A DNA stretch of 64,000 bases. It comes from an uncultured Persicobacter sp. Its GTDB lineage: Bacteria > Bacteroidota > Bacteroidia > Cytophagales > Cyclobacteriaceae. A model generated the notes under the pieces. The model did no database searches. It was not told the DNA's origin and was given only the letters and a program-made list of their open reading frames with translations. The first letter of the stretch is position 1; every line of letters begins with the position of its first letter. Of this stretch, positions 1-8,302 are shown piece by piece. The stretch is from contig CANMKE010000002.1 in assembly GCA_947498325.1 (NCBI GenBank), positions 248,001 through 312,000 on the forward strand, written 5' to 3'. The position numbers and the translations under genes were made by a program.

Positions 1-700
1 CCAAATAGCGGTAGATAATTTTTGCCAACAACTTGATAGACGCAAAAAGTAATACCATGGAGATCACCACCACTACTGTACCGTTATTGATGATATTAAC
101 GAGCCAAAAAACCAAGGGGTCCAACGAGAGCCATTTGGCAGAAAAGAGATTATCCAAATTGATGATCGGGATATATTGTGCCAGTGCGGTTGCCGTATGG
201 GTGTATATCTGGAAGAAATATTCAAGCGGAAGGACGATCAGCACCGTGAAAATATTGAAGAAATCGTGCATGGATGCAGAGGAAATCGCCCGCTGAAAAG
301 TTTTTCGGTTACTGATAAACCCAAAGGAGACCAGCGTACTGGTAAGTGTGGTCCCAATATTTGCTCCAAGAATAATGGGCACCGCATTGGCCAGTGAAAT
401 ACTGCCCGAGGCCACCACAGCCACCAATGCCGCCGTAACGGTGGAACTACTCTGAAGAATAGCCGTGCAAAGCAACCCGACAAACAGCCCGACAAATGGG
501 CCAAGTTCATAGGTCAGCATCATATCTGTTGCCCGCGAGCCTACCAAAGCCAATGCCTTCACCATTAATTCAAGCGAAAAGGCGAATAAAAGTAATGTCA
601 GCGCAAATGAAATAATACCCTTAAACAGGTTTTTCCTTCGGTTAGGTTGATCTACCGGAGAGGATACTGGTTCGCTATATGATGTCAAATTTTCTTTCAT
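1..700 (-). CDS. Na/Pi cotransporter family protein (3' part missing)
   Basis: The gene reads leftwards from an ATG at 698-700 and leaves the window open, with 233 residues visible. Several hydrophobic segments are seen, and a QSSS motif lies at residues 83-86, followed by the glycine/alanine-rich stretch ending GANIGTT. This QSSS arrangement is the hallmark of the Na+/phosphate symporter family (PF02690, NptA type), which imports phosphate with sodium across the inner membrane. The N-terminal 25 residues are polar and precede the first membrane helix. A second QSSS repeat, expected in the missing half, cannot be checked. The family call is firm; the substrate is inferred from the family. Confidence 0.85.
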   Translation of the reverse strand, partial: MKENLTSYSEPVSSPVDQPNRRKNLFKGIISFALTLLLFAFSLELMVKALALVGSRATDMMLTYELGPFVGLFVGLLCTAILQSSSTVTAALVAVVASGSISLANAVPIILGANIGTTLTSTLVSFGFISNRKTFQRAISSASMHDFFNIFTVLIVLPLEYFFQIYTHTATALAQYIPIINLDNLFSAKWLSLDPLVFWLVNIINNGTVVVVISMVLLFASIKLLAKIIYRYL

Positions 701-729
701 TAAGTGGTCCCCTTATTTTATAGGGACTG

Positions 730-737
730 CAAATTTA
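730..737 (-). promoter_or_regulatory. -7 element for the Na/Pi gene
   Basis: On the minus strand this reads TAAATTTG, an exact match to the Bacteroidota -7 consensus TAnnTTTG, about 30 bases upstream of the ATG at 700. No convincing TTTG was seen at the -33 position, so the call rests on one element. Confidence 0.4.
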
Positions 738-861
738 TAAACCATTTTGTGTTAGCGGTCATCTCTAATGTAAAATGATTGTTAAATAATTCATGCCTGC
801 TGTGACCTTTGGTTAATAATTCAGTGGTAGAAAAGAAAGGCGTTATATTTTTTAATCTTAA

Positions 862-893
862 TTTGTAATTAGTCTAAATAAGATTTATTCTTG
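862..893 (+). promoter_or_regulatory. Bacteroidota-type promoter of the TonB receptor gene
   Basis: TTTG at 862-865 is followed after 20 bases by TATTCTTG at 886-893, one mismatch from TAnnTTTG. Spacing matches the phylum's sigma factor. Transcription would start near 900, about 24 bases before the ATG at 924. No Fur box was recognised, although the gene's product suggests iron control. Confidence 0.5.
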
Positions 894-923
894 TGATGAG
901 ATTCTAATTACGCTTAATTCATT

Positions 924-3374
924 ATGAAAAACATCTACACCTATTTAACTTTTGTACTGGCATTTTTTGCTATGAGCCAAGTGGCTATGGCGCAGGGGAA
1001 AATCTCTGGTCAGGTTTTAAGTCATCAACAGCAAACACTCGAAGGGGTAACAATTGGCATTGAAGGAACAACTGCTGGTGCAGTTACCGATGCTGAAGGA
1101 AAATTCATCATTGATCATGTGCCTTCGGGAAAAACAGTGCTGGTGAGCCGATCAGTTGGCTTTTCAGAAAACCGCATTCAGGTAATGGTTAAGAATGGAA
1201 AATCCTATCATTACCGAATTGTACTGAAACCTGCGGTAACAGACCTTGAAAATGTAACGATTAATGGTGGGTCTTTGACACGCTCTGGTGCCGGAATTGA
1301 GGCGATACCAGGTGCTAATCATTACATCTCTCCTGAGGAGTTGGCGGTTTTTAACTATCGGGATGTTAATAGTGTGTTGGCTTTTGTTCCAGGAATGAAC
1401 CTGGTTCAGGAAGACGGATGGGGACTTCGCCCTAATGTGGGGATCAGAGGTACAGGCTCTGAGCGTAGCTCCAAGGTAACATTGATGGAAGACGGGATTT
1501 TGATTGCTCCAGCGCCGTATGTGGCTCCTGCAGCTTATTACTTTCCTTCCGCAGGACGTATGGAAGCCTTTGAGATTCTAAAAGGTGCCAGCCAGATAAA
1601 ATATGGCCCAAATACTACTGGGGGGGCTCTGAATTTGGTTTCTACAGCGATCCCACAATCAACAACGGCTTTGGTAGACCTTAACGCAGGAAGTTACGGA
1701 CAAAAAAATGCCCATGTTTATGCGGGAACTTCTGGCGAGCAGTACGGAATTTTGGTAGAAACATTTCAGCAGTTTGCAGATGGATTCAAAACACTGCCGA
1801 ATAACGACAATACTGGTTTTGCTAAACAGGATTATATGATTAAAGGGCAGCTAAATACCAAAGCAGATGCGAAGGTATTTCAGTCTTTGCAATTTAAAGT
1901 GGGCTACAATAAGGAAACATCCCAGGAAACGTACCTCGGACTTACTGAGGAGGATTTTCAATTGGACCCTTATCAGCGATATATTGCCTCTCAGAAGGAT
2001 GAAATGACTTCTGAGCAAAAAAATTACTCCTTGCAGCATGTCATTGAGCCTACAGATTTTATGTCCGTTGTAACTTCGGTTTACCGTACCGATTTCGCTC
2101 GGAACTGGTACAAACTCAGCAAAGTGGGCGGGGTAAGTATTGGTAAAATACTTGACGACCCTTCGGCTTATCCAACAGAGTACGGCTACATGACAGGCGC
2201 TACAGAAGTGCCTGCCGATGGACTCGAAGTGAAGGCGAATAACAGGGCCTATTACTCTCAAGGAGTACAGACGCGTATTAACGCTGTATTCAATACTGGA
2301 AAATTCAAGCATATGCCTGAGGTAGGTTTCAGATATCATGAAGATGGTATGGATCGTTTTCAGTGGTCAGATAAATACAGCATGACCAATATGGAAATGA
2401 CCAAAACAACTGCAGGTGTTCAGGGTGTTGGCAGCGGTAATAACCGCCTGGAAAATGCCTATGCTTTTGCCACTTACCTTCAGTACAGCATGGAATATGG
2501 TGCCTTGTCGGTGATTCCTGGCGTACGCTACGAGTCCATTTATCAGGTTAGGAATGATTACGGTGCTGATGATCCAGACCGTACAGGCAAAGACCTTTCA
2601 GAAAAGTCGAATCAAGTGAGTGTAATATTACCTGGTGTAGGTGTTGAGTATGGTATTGGGCAGTATTGGGCGACTTTTGCAGGTGTGCACAAGGGCTTCT
2701 CCCCTCCTGGCTCTAAAGAGGAGACCAATCCTGAGGAAAGCGTTAACTATGAGGTGGGCTTACGTACCAACAGACCGATGTGGAGCGCTTCAGCGACTTA
2801 TTATTTCAATGATTATCAAAACCTGCTGACCAGCGATAATGAAGGTAGCGGTGGCGCTGGATCAGGAGATATGTTCAATGGTGGGCGTGTTCACTCAAAG
2901 GGAGTAGAGTTGGAGGCCAATGGTAATTTGCTCTATGGCAGAACGACAAAGTACCAGCTTCCTGTTAATTTTTCTTACAGCTATACTGTGGCCAATTTCC
3001 AAAACACTTTTGCTTCTGAATTTGAGCCATGGGGCGATGTTGAAAAAGGAGATTTCCTACCTTATGTAGCTCCTCACCAATGGGCGCTGGGTGCTGGTTT
3101 TGCCGCACCAAAATTTGCCGTGAACACCGTTGCCAAATATCAGGCAGCTATGAGAACCGTTGCAGGCATTGGAGAGATTCCTGCAGGAGAAGGCACTGAT
3201 AATATCTTCACCATGGACCTCAGTGTGCGTTATTATCCTCATGCCAAAGTAGAGATTTACGGGAATTGGAATAATATTATGAATCAAACTTATTTGGTAA
3301 GCCGTAGACCTGACGGATTAAGACCTAACATGCCGACGTCAGTGGTGCTTGGGGTGAAATTTCGCTGGAAATAA
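924..3374 (+). CDS. TonB-dependent receptor, ferric dicitrate (FecA)-like
   Basis: This 816-residue outer-membrane receptor imports a large ligand, probably a ferric chelate, using TonB energy. It has a signal peptide (residues 1 to about 23, ending AMAQ), a carboxypeptidase-like regulatory domain (about 26-110) typical of Bacteroidota receptors, a plug (about 120-260) with RPNVGIRGT and the FecA-like LMEDGILIAPAPY and ILKGASQIKYGP stretches, and then a beta-barrel ending in an aromatic-rich strand (VKFRWK). Similarity to FecA-type plugs and the imelysin-family gene downstream support iron uptake. The exact ligand is inferred. It has its own promoter and a strong terminator, so it is not strictly co-transcribed with the next gene. 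Confidence 0.88.
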   Translation: MKNIYTYLTFVLAFFAMSQVAMAQGKISGQVLSHQQQTLEGVTIGIEGTTAGAVTDAEGKFIIDHVPSGKTVLVSRSVGFSENRIQVMVKNGKSYHYRIVLKPAVTDLENVTINGGSLTRSGAGIEAIPGANHYISPEELAVFNYRDVNSVLAFVPGMNLVQEDGWGLRPNVGIRGTGSERSSKVTLMEDGILIAPAPYVAPAAYYFPSAGRMEAFEILKGASQIKYGPNTTGGALNLVSTAIPQSTTALVDLNAGSYGQKNAHVYAGTSGEQYGILVETFQQFADGFKTLPNNDNTGFAKQDYMIKGQLNTKADAKVFQSLQFKVGYNKETSQETYLGLTEEDFQLDPYQRYIASQKDEMTSEQKNYSLQHVIEPTDFMSVVTSVYRTDFARNWYKLSKVGGVSIGKILDDPSAYPTEYGYMTGATEVPADGLEVKANNRAYYSQGVQTRINAVFNTGKFKHMPEVGFRYHEDGMDRFQWSDKYSMTNMEMTKTTAGVQGVGSGNNRLENAYAFATYLQYSMEYGALSVIPGVRYESIYQVRNDYGADDPDRTGKDLSEKSNQVSVILPGVGVEYGIGQYWATFAGVHKGFSPPGSKEETNPEESVNYEVGLRTNRPMWSASATYYFNDYQNLLTSDNEGSGGAGSGDMFNGGRVHSKGVELEANGNLLYGRTTKYQLPVNFSYSYTVANFQNTFASEFEPWGDVEKGDFLPYVAPHQWALGAGFAAPKFAVNTVAKYQAAMRTVAGIGEIPAGEGTDNIFTMDLSVRYYPHAKVEIYGNWNNIMNQTYLVSRRPDGLRPNMPTSVVLGVKFRWK

Positions 3375-3437
3375 GTAAGATTTAAGGCAATTAATACCGC
3401 TATTAATGAGGATTATTTAGTAATAGAATCCCTTATC

Positions 3438-3477
3438 GAAAAGTCAGTTATTCAGTCAATAGAATAGCTGACTTTTT
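3438..3477 (+). terminator. Rho-independent terminator after the TonB receptor
   Basis: A stem of about 15 bp (AAAAGTCAGTTATTC pairing with GAATAGCTGACTTTTT, one G-T pair) with an 8-base loop runs into a T-rich tail. It sits 63 bases after the receptor stop codon. Confidence 0.75.
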
Positions 3478-3642
3478 ATTTTTATAAGTTATTTATTGGG
3501 GTTTCGCCAAATAAAATTGTTTCTTCATGTAAATTTCATCTCTGCTGTACTTTTTATGGATGCTTTCAAGGGCATTTGAAGGGGGAAACGGTGACTGTAT
3601 TTTGTTTTTGAGAAACTAAGGGTGTAAACATCAGAAAGAAAG

Positions 3643-4710
3643 ATGAGAAGATTGTTATCGATTATTGCAATTAGTCCGATTGTGTTTTTGAGCTTATCAT
3701 GTGAATCCGTTGATTTTAAAGATCATCGGCCGACCCATGATGTCGAACTTTTCGAACAGCTCGCTCAGGAAGTGGCAGATACCCTTGCTGTTCCCAATGC
3801 CAAAACCTTCAGACAGGATATGCGCACACTTGATATCGCCACCCAAGACCTTTTGAGATCACAGAGCTTGCAGGCTTTAAATACCATGCGCCTGGCATGG
3901 AAACAGGCCTATTTTACCTGGCAGGCAATTTCGCTACTGCATTTTGGTCCTGCTGAACAGTTGATGCTTTCCGAACTGATCGGTAAGTACCCTATTAACC
4001 CTGAAGGGATACTGCCCGCAGCTAATGGTCGCTATAAAGTGGCAGAAGAGGTGGGCTTGATGGCTGTAGAATACATGATTTTTGCTAAAGATAACGACGA
4101 GACGTTACAGCTGATCCGAAGCTCTGCGGCCTTCCGAATGGCATTAATAGATAAAGTGAAGGCCATGGAAGACATTGGCGTAAAGTACGATCAGTTATGG
4201 AACGATTACAAAGGTCAGTTTACCAGTAATACAGGTGTGGAAGCAGGGGAAGCGGTACCGATGTTGGTCAGTTCTGCCATAAAAACGATAGATTTGATGA
4301 ATGGCAAGCGTCTCGCCTTGCCGTTAGGAATAAACAATGGCGATCAGGTGAATTTTGAGCTTATTCAGGGTGCCTACTCAGGAGAGTCATTACGGGCACT
4401 CCGATTGCAGTGGGTTTTCTGGAAGGGGCTATGGGATGGATCAATAAGTGTAGGAGAAGAGCAATTACACTTTAAAGGCCTGGAGGCACTGTTGGAGGGC
4501 AAGCAAGAACTCGAGGAGCTTCATGAGCAAGTGCAGCTTGTTGATGCTGTTTTTGATCAGGTGCAACTTAAAGATATGGAGCAGGCAATCAGGTTATACC
4601 CTAACCAAATGCGGGCGTTGCAGCGTGCATTGGCTGATATGGAGGTGCTCACTCGTTCTCTGCCAAAAGTGATAGGGGTGGAGGTTTCTGCTGTGGAAGC
4701 TAAGAATTAA
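3643..4710 (+). CDS. Imelysin-family lipoprotein
   Basis: This 355-residue protein starts with a lipoprotein signal whose lipobox is LSLSC (Cys20), so it is probably anchored at the periplasmic or outer-membrane surface. It has two helical repeats characteristic of the imelysin/insulin-cleaving peptidase family (Peptidase_M75), including GPAEQLMLSELIGKYPI in the first repeat. The family's GxHxxE motif appears here as GLMAVE: the histidine is replaced by methionine, so metal binding or catalysis at this site is doubtful. Imelysins are often iron-regulated and sit beside iron receptors, as here. The family call is confident; its function in iron handling is inferred. Confidence 0.8.
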   Translation: MRRLLSIIAISPIVFLSLSCESVDFKDHRPTHDVELFEQLAQEVADTLAVPNAKTFRQDMRTLDIATQDLLRSQSLQALNTMRLAWKQAYFTWQAISLLHFGPAEQLMLSELIGKYPINPEGILPAANGRYKVAEEVGLMAVEYMIFAKDNDETLQLIRSSAAFRMALIDKVKAMEDIGVKYDQLWNDYKGQFTSNTGVEAGEAVPMLVSSAIKTIDLMNGKRLALPLGINNGDQVNFELIQGAYSGESLRALRLQWVFWKGLWDGSISVGEEQLHFKGLEALLEGKQELEELHEQVQLVDAVFDQVQLKDMEQAIRLYPNQMRALQRALADMEVLTRSLPKVIGVEVSAVEAKN

Positions 4711-4717
4711 CGGCCTT

Positions 4718-5155
4718 TTAAATTTTTCCCGATCTTCGCTGACTCACCATCGTTGGGTTGGCGATTTGCTTTCTTACTAATTCGATGGTTTCAATGCCAA
4801 ACTGAAGGTCGTTGGCGCATTGCTGATAGTGCCGAATAATTTGCAGTTGGGAGTCGCCATTGCTTTTACTTTCAATCAAAAGCTTCACATTGGATTTGAT
4901 CTCCTCTTGCTGAACAAGCAAAGTATGAATAATGGGGTAATTGGGATATGCAGGAATAAGCTGTTGATCAAGCCACTGTGGGAATCGCTCATCATAAATT
5001 AATTCCTCTAAACGGGTAGGCGACTCGTTTTTGTTGGCGACATAGGAGCGCAGGGCTTCAATCCATTGATCATAGTAAAAAATAACCTGATTTAAGCCGT
5101 CACGGTATTTCTCCGTTTCAAACTTGTAACTTTTTTGTTGGCGGTAGTTTAGCAT
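4718..5155 (-). CDS. Hypothetical helical protein
   Basis: A 145-residue protein on the minus strand, convergent with the imelysin gene and only 7 bases from it. No signal peptide or membrane segment is visible. The sequence is rich in Glu, Gln, Ile and Leu and probably forms a helical bundle; it contains conserved-looking aromatic pairs (FYYDQW near residue 28, FPQW near 60). I do not recognise a family. A chemoreceptor zinc-binding or hemerythrin-like bundle was considered, but the needed histidine pattern is not evident. The reading frame is long and uninterrupted compared with the opposite strand. Confidence 0.6.
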   Translation of the reverse strand: MLNYRQQKSYKFETEKYRDGLNQVIFYYDQWIEALRSYVANKNESPTRLEELIYDERFPQWLDQQLIPAYPNYPIIHTLLVQQEEIKSNVKLLIESKSNGDSQLQIIRHYQQCANDLQFGIETIELVRKQIANPTMVSQRRSGKI

Positions 5156-5346
5156 AACAGCGTTGATTGCTTCTAATTTACTAACTCCTATTTTATATTT
5201 TTGTAATTAAAATTTCATCAAATAAGTAGTTGTTGTACCATTTAAAGATAAATTATATCATTACAGCGGCTATATTGCGCTAATTATTAATATGGCATAT
5301 TCTTTGTTTTATAGGATTTGATATTGACGTAATACGGATTTATAGA

Positions 5347-5778
5347 ATGAAGAAATATTTGATCATCGCTTCCATGCTTTTGTTGGTAGGGCTGACCTAT
5401 AAGGGGCATCCTGGCACGGCAGGGGAAGTAACAGTAACTTTTTTAGCAGACAGCCAATATCTGAATATCCGGAACCTCAAAACGGATATTATAGGTGATT
5501 CCTCGGTTGTTCAGCTGGGGCACACTTATCATGTTCATGAAGGAAGTTACAGTGTCAAATATGATGTGCTTACGCCAGGAAAAGGCTGGGTCAGTAAGCG
5601 GGAGAAAATCAGCCTGAAGTCTGATAAAGGCCGTGACGGTAGTGCGTGGCGCTTTAATGAGAAAGGCTCTGACATTGATTATGTCTTTTATATTGACCAG
5701 GAGTTGCGGGTGAGGAAAAGCATACGAAATTTTCGTAAAGTGATCCGAAGTACGGGAGCGGATCAAAAAAATGCCTGA
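5347..5778 (+). CDS. Hypothetical secreted protein
   Basis: A 143-residue protein with an N-terminal signal sequence (hydrophobic residues 4-17, then TYKGHPGTAGE). The mature part is beta-rich with alternating charged residues and ends in a basic tail (KSIRNFRKVIRS). No known domain is recognised. The stop codon lies inside the terminator stem shared with the convergent branching-enzyme gene. Function unknown. Confidence 0.6.
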   Translation: MKKYLIIASMLLLVGLTYKGHPGTAGEVTVTFLADSQYLNIRNLKTDIIGDSSVVQLGHTYHVHEGSYSVKYDVLTPGKGWVSKREKISLKSDKGRDGSAWRFNEKGSDIDYVFYIDQELRVRKSIRNFRKVIRSTGADQKNA

Positions 5779-5805
5779 CGTTTTTGCGTCAGGCATTTTT
5801 TTTAT
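5766..5805. terminator. Shared bidirectional terminator
   Basis: ATGCCTGACG and CGTCAGGCAT pair around a 5-base loop, with an A-run before and a T-run after, so it can end transcription in both directions. The stop codon of the plus-strand gene (5776-5778) is inside the stem and the branching-enzyme stop (5802-5804) is in the T-run. Confidence 0.85.
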
Positions 5806-7853
5806 TTTTTAGTATTTCTCTTTTGGGCTTTGGTGGAAGCCTTCTTTTTTTTCTTTTTCTTAAATACCAGGCAGGTTCTGTTGGTCATGTAAATACTCAG
5901 CTTCTGGTCTTCATCGGTGTGGTAGGTCATCGAGGTGTCCACACGGTCAAAGCCCCCAAAGTCGGCACTGTCTGAAGAAAGAATGCACTCATACTCCCCT
6001 TCTGCAGGTACCCAGAACTTGTAATCTGGAATAGCATTGGTTGGGTGGAAGTTGAAAGCAAAAATCAGCTCTCCGCGCTGGAATATGATCGTATTGTTGG
6101 TATCATCCATATTTAGCTGAGAAGCCCCATTGGCCTGCAGCGTATGGTGCTGGCTTAAAGTCTTGACCATCGCCTTGTCAAAATCTTTCAGGAAGTGGTA
6201 CTTCAGGAAATCAGCATCGGCAAGGCTCCATTGTCGGCGGGCATGCTGGTAGCTCCAGTCATTTCCTTCACGAGGGAAGTCAATCCATTCTGGGTGACCA
6301 AACTCATTTCCCATAAAGTTCAGATAACCCTCGCCACCCAGTGCCATGGTGAAAATACGGATCATTTTATGCAGAGCAATACCGCGATCAATCACCAAAT
6401 TGTCGCTGTCTTTGCTCATGTGCCAGTACATCTCTTTGTCCATCAGCCAAAAAGCAACTGTTTTGTCACCAACAATGGCTTGGTCATGAGATTCCGCATA
6501 GGCAATAGAACGCTCGTTGGCTCTGCGGTTGGTCATCACACTCCAAAGTTCATGAATATTCCACTCCTCGTCTTTTTTGTGCTTCAGGTATTTAATCCAG
6601 AAATCAGGGATGCCCATTTGCAGGCGGAAATCAAAGCCAAGGCCTCCATCAAGAATTGGTCGGCAAAGACCAGGCATACCACTCATGTCTTCAGCAATAG
6701 AAATGGCCTCAGGGTTGAGTTCGTGGATCAGCGCATTGGCCAGTTGTAAATAGGTCAGCGCATCCCAGTCTACCTGATCGAGGAAATATTTATCATAGTG
6801 ATCAAAGGAAATATTGTCGCCGTGGTGCAAGTACATCAGGGAGGTTACGCCATCGAAGCGGTAGCCGTCCACATGATACTCCTCCATCCAATAGCGGACA
6901 TTGGAAAGCAAAAATTGTTGTACTTCTTTTTTGCCGTAATTGAAAAGCATGGAATCCCAGGCGCTGTGCTCTCCCCTGCCTCCAGGGTGAAAGTACTGAT
7001 CGTCGGAACCATCAAGCTTGTTAAGCCCTTCGCCGAGATTTTTTACCGCGTGTGAGTGTACCAGGTCAATGATAATCGCCAGGTCCAGTTTATGGGCTTT
7101 GTTGACTAAATATTTGAAATCTTCGGGTGTCCCAAAACGACACGAAGGCGCAAAGAAATTCGATACATGGTAGCCGAAGGAGCCATAATAAGGGTGTTCG
7201 GCGATGGCCATCAACTGAATGGTATTGTAGCCAAGTTTTTTGATGCGCGGCAGCACATCGTCCGCAAATTCACGGTAAGTACCTACCTTCGCTTCCTCGC
7301 AACCCATACCGATATGCCCTTCATAGATAATCGGGCTGGCTTTTTGTGCTGCGGAGGAGAATTTTTTATCGGTCCATCGGAAAGAAGGCGCTTTATAAGC
7401 CACGCCAGAATATCCATGGGTTTCAGGATCCTGCTGTACCAAATTAATGTAAGCAGGGATGCGGTCCAAAGTACCGTTGTCGCCCTTCACCTGAACCTTA
7501 ATCAATGATCCTTCCTGAATGGCTTCCTGCGGAAGACTGATCTCCCAGATGCCATCGGTTCCTTTGGTCAGTGGGTGACTGTTGCGGTCCCACTGATTGA
7601 AATCCCCGATAAGGTGTAGCGCCTGCGCTTTTGGAGCCCACTCACGGTAAGTCCATCTTTTTTTCTTTTTATCGAGCTGCAGCCCCATTTCTTTGTAGGC
7701 GCCTGCAAAGGCCGTGAGGCTATCTGCAAGGGATTCAATTTCCTTTTTGGCTGAGATAAATGACTCAATTCTTCGGTTAATTTCGTCTGTGTAAGGGGCT
7801 AACCATTGGTCGTCCTGAACCAGTTGAGGTAATTTCAACGCTGTTTTTGACAT
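5802..7853 (-). CDS. glgB: 1,4-alpha-glucan branching enzyme
   Basis: A 683-residue cytoplasmic enzyme that creates alpha-1,6 branches in glycogen. An N-terminal carbohydrate-binding module (about 60-160, with REWAP and GDFNQW) precedes the GH13 catalytic barrel. The four GH13 regions are visible: DLVHSH (about 260), DGYRFDGV with the nucleophile Asp (about 330), AEDMSG with the acid/base Glu (about 390), and ESHDQ (about 455). The layout is that of the eukaryote-like branching enzymes seen in Bacteroidota rather than E. coli GlgB. The C-terminus is an unusual lysine-rich tail (seven consecutive Lys, then a basic end). It is transcribed alone, with no other glycogen genes nearby. Confidence 0.93.
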   Translation of the reverse strand: MSKTALKLPQLVQDDQWLAPYTDEINRRIESFISAKKEIESLADSLTAFAGAYKEMGLQLDKKKKRWTYREWAPKAQALHLIGDFNQWDRNSHPLTKGTDGIWEISLPQEAIQEGSLIKVQVKGDNGTLDRIPAYINLVQQDPETHGYSGVAYKAPSFRWTDKKFSSAAQKASPIIYEGHIGMGCEEAKVGTYREFADDVLPRIKKLGYNTIQLMAIAEHPYYGSFGYHVSNFFAPSCRFGTPEDFKYLVNKAHKLDLAIIIDLVHSHAVKNLGEGLNKLDGSDDQYFHPGGRGEHSAWDSMLFNYGKKEVQQFLLSNVRYWMEEYHVDGYRFDGVTSLMYLHHGDNISFDHYDKYFLDQVDWDALTYLQLANALIHELNPEAISIAEDMSGMPGLCRPILDGGLGFDFRLQMGIPDFWIKYLKHKKDEEWNIHELWSVMTNRRANERSIAYAESHDQAIVGDKTVAFWLMDKEMYWHMSKDSDNLVIDRGIALHKMIRIFTMALGGEGYLNFMGNEFGHPEWIDFPREGNDWSYQHARRQWSLADADFLKYHFLKDFDKAMVKTLSQHHTLQANGASQLNMDDTNNTIIFQRGELIFAFNFHPTNAIPDYKFWVPAEGEYECILSSDSADFGGFDRVDTSMTYHTDEDQKLSIYMTNRTCLVFKKKKKKKASTKAQKRNTKK

Positions 7854-8231
7854 AGTAAAAAGCTAATATGAGCGGGTGAAAAAGAATGATGGTCAGTGAG
7901 GTTTGATGAATTATACATGACCGATCACTCCCAATTTATAATGTAGGAATGGTAATGCGAAAAAAGTCATAAATTATTACATAAAAAAAAGTTTTCATGA
8001 ACCATTTTCCTGGGCGATGATAGAAAAAATCCAGAAAGTGCCCTGAGGCCGTCAGTTTGAGATATTTCCCCTAATAAATTTTTAAGACCATCATTTTTTT
8101 TTAATAAAATGTCCCGAAACGGAATATTAAATTAATTCAATTAAAGCATTGTCATAACCCTCTTTAGGTTGATATAATCCTAAAATTAATATAAGTAAAG
8201 AATGAAACTGATGTAAGGTTTATGCCTCAAG
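7854..8231. other. Intergenic region, no gene seen
   Basis: AT-rich divergent promoter region between the branching enzyme and the oxidase operon. It has homopolymer A and T runs around 7980 and 8094. No ORF, RNA gene or repeat was recognised. Confidence 0.5.
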
Positions 8232-8243
8232 TGACAAATGTCA
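8232..8243. promoter_or_regulatory. Fnr/Crp-type operator candidate upstream of ccoNO
   Basis: TGACAAATGTCA has the TGAY-N4-RTCA spacing of Fnr/Crp-superfamily sites. It lies just upstream of the putative -33 element, and its centre is about 43 bases before the predicted start of transcription, the class II activator position. A 10-of-12 match lies upstream of nrfH at 27941-27952. Confidence 0.5.
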
Positions 8244-8246
8244 TGT

Positions 8247-8274
8247 TTTGGGGCGATCCATCTCTTTAAATTCG
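8247..8274 (+). promoter_or_regulatory. Candidate promoter of the cbb3 operon
   Basis: TTTG at 8247-8250 and TAAATTCG at 8267-8274 (one mismatch to TAnnTTTG) are separated by 16 bases, shorter than the usual 19-21. The sub-optimal spacing fits a promoter needing an activator bound at the adjacent palindrome. Confidence 0.4.
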
Positions 8275-8302
8275 GGAGAATCGAACTATTGTTTTTTTAG
8301 CT

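Noticed and set aside
33-397. Two plus-strand ORFs of 73 and 87 codons
   Set aside because: They lie opposite the well-supported Na/Pi cotransporter gene and have no family-like features.
4718-5155. Hemerythrin or CZB zinc-binding identity for the helical protein
   Set aside because: The histidine pattern required by either family is not present.
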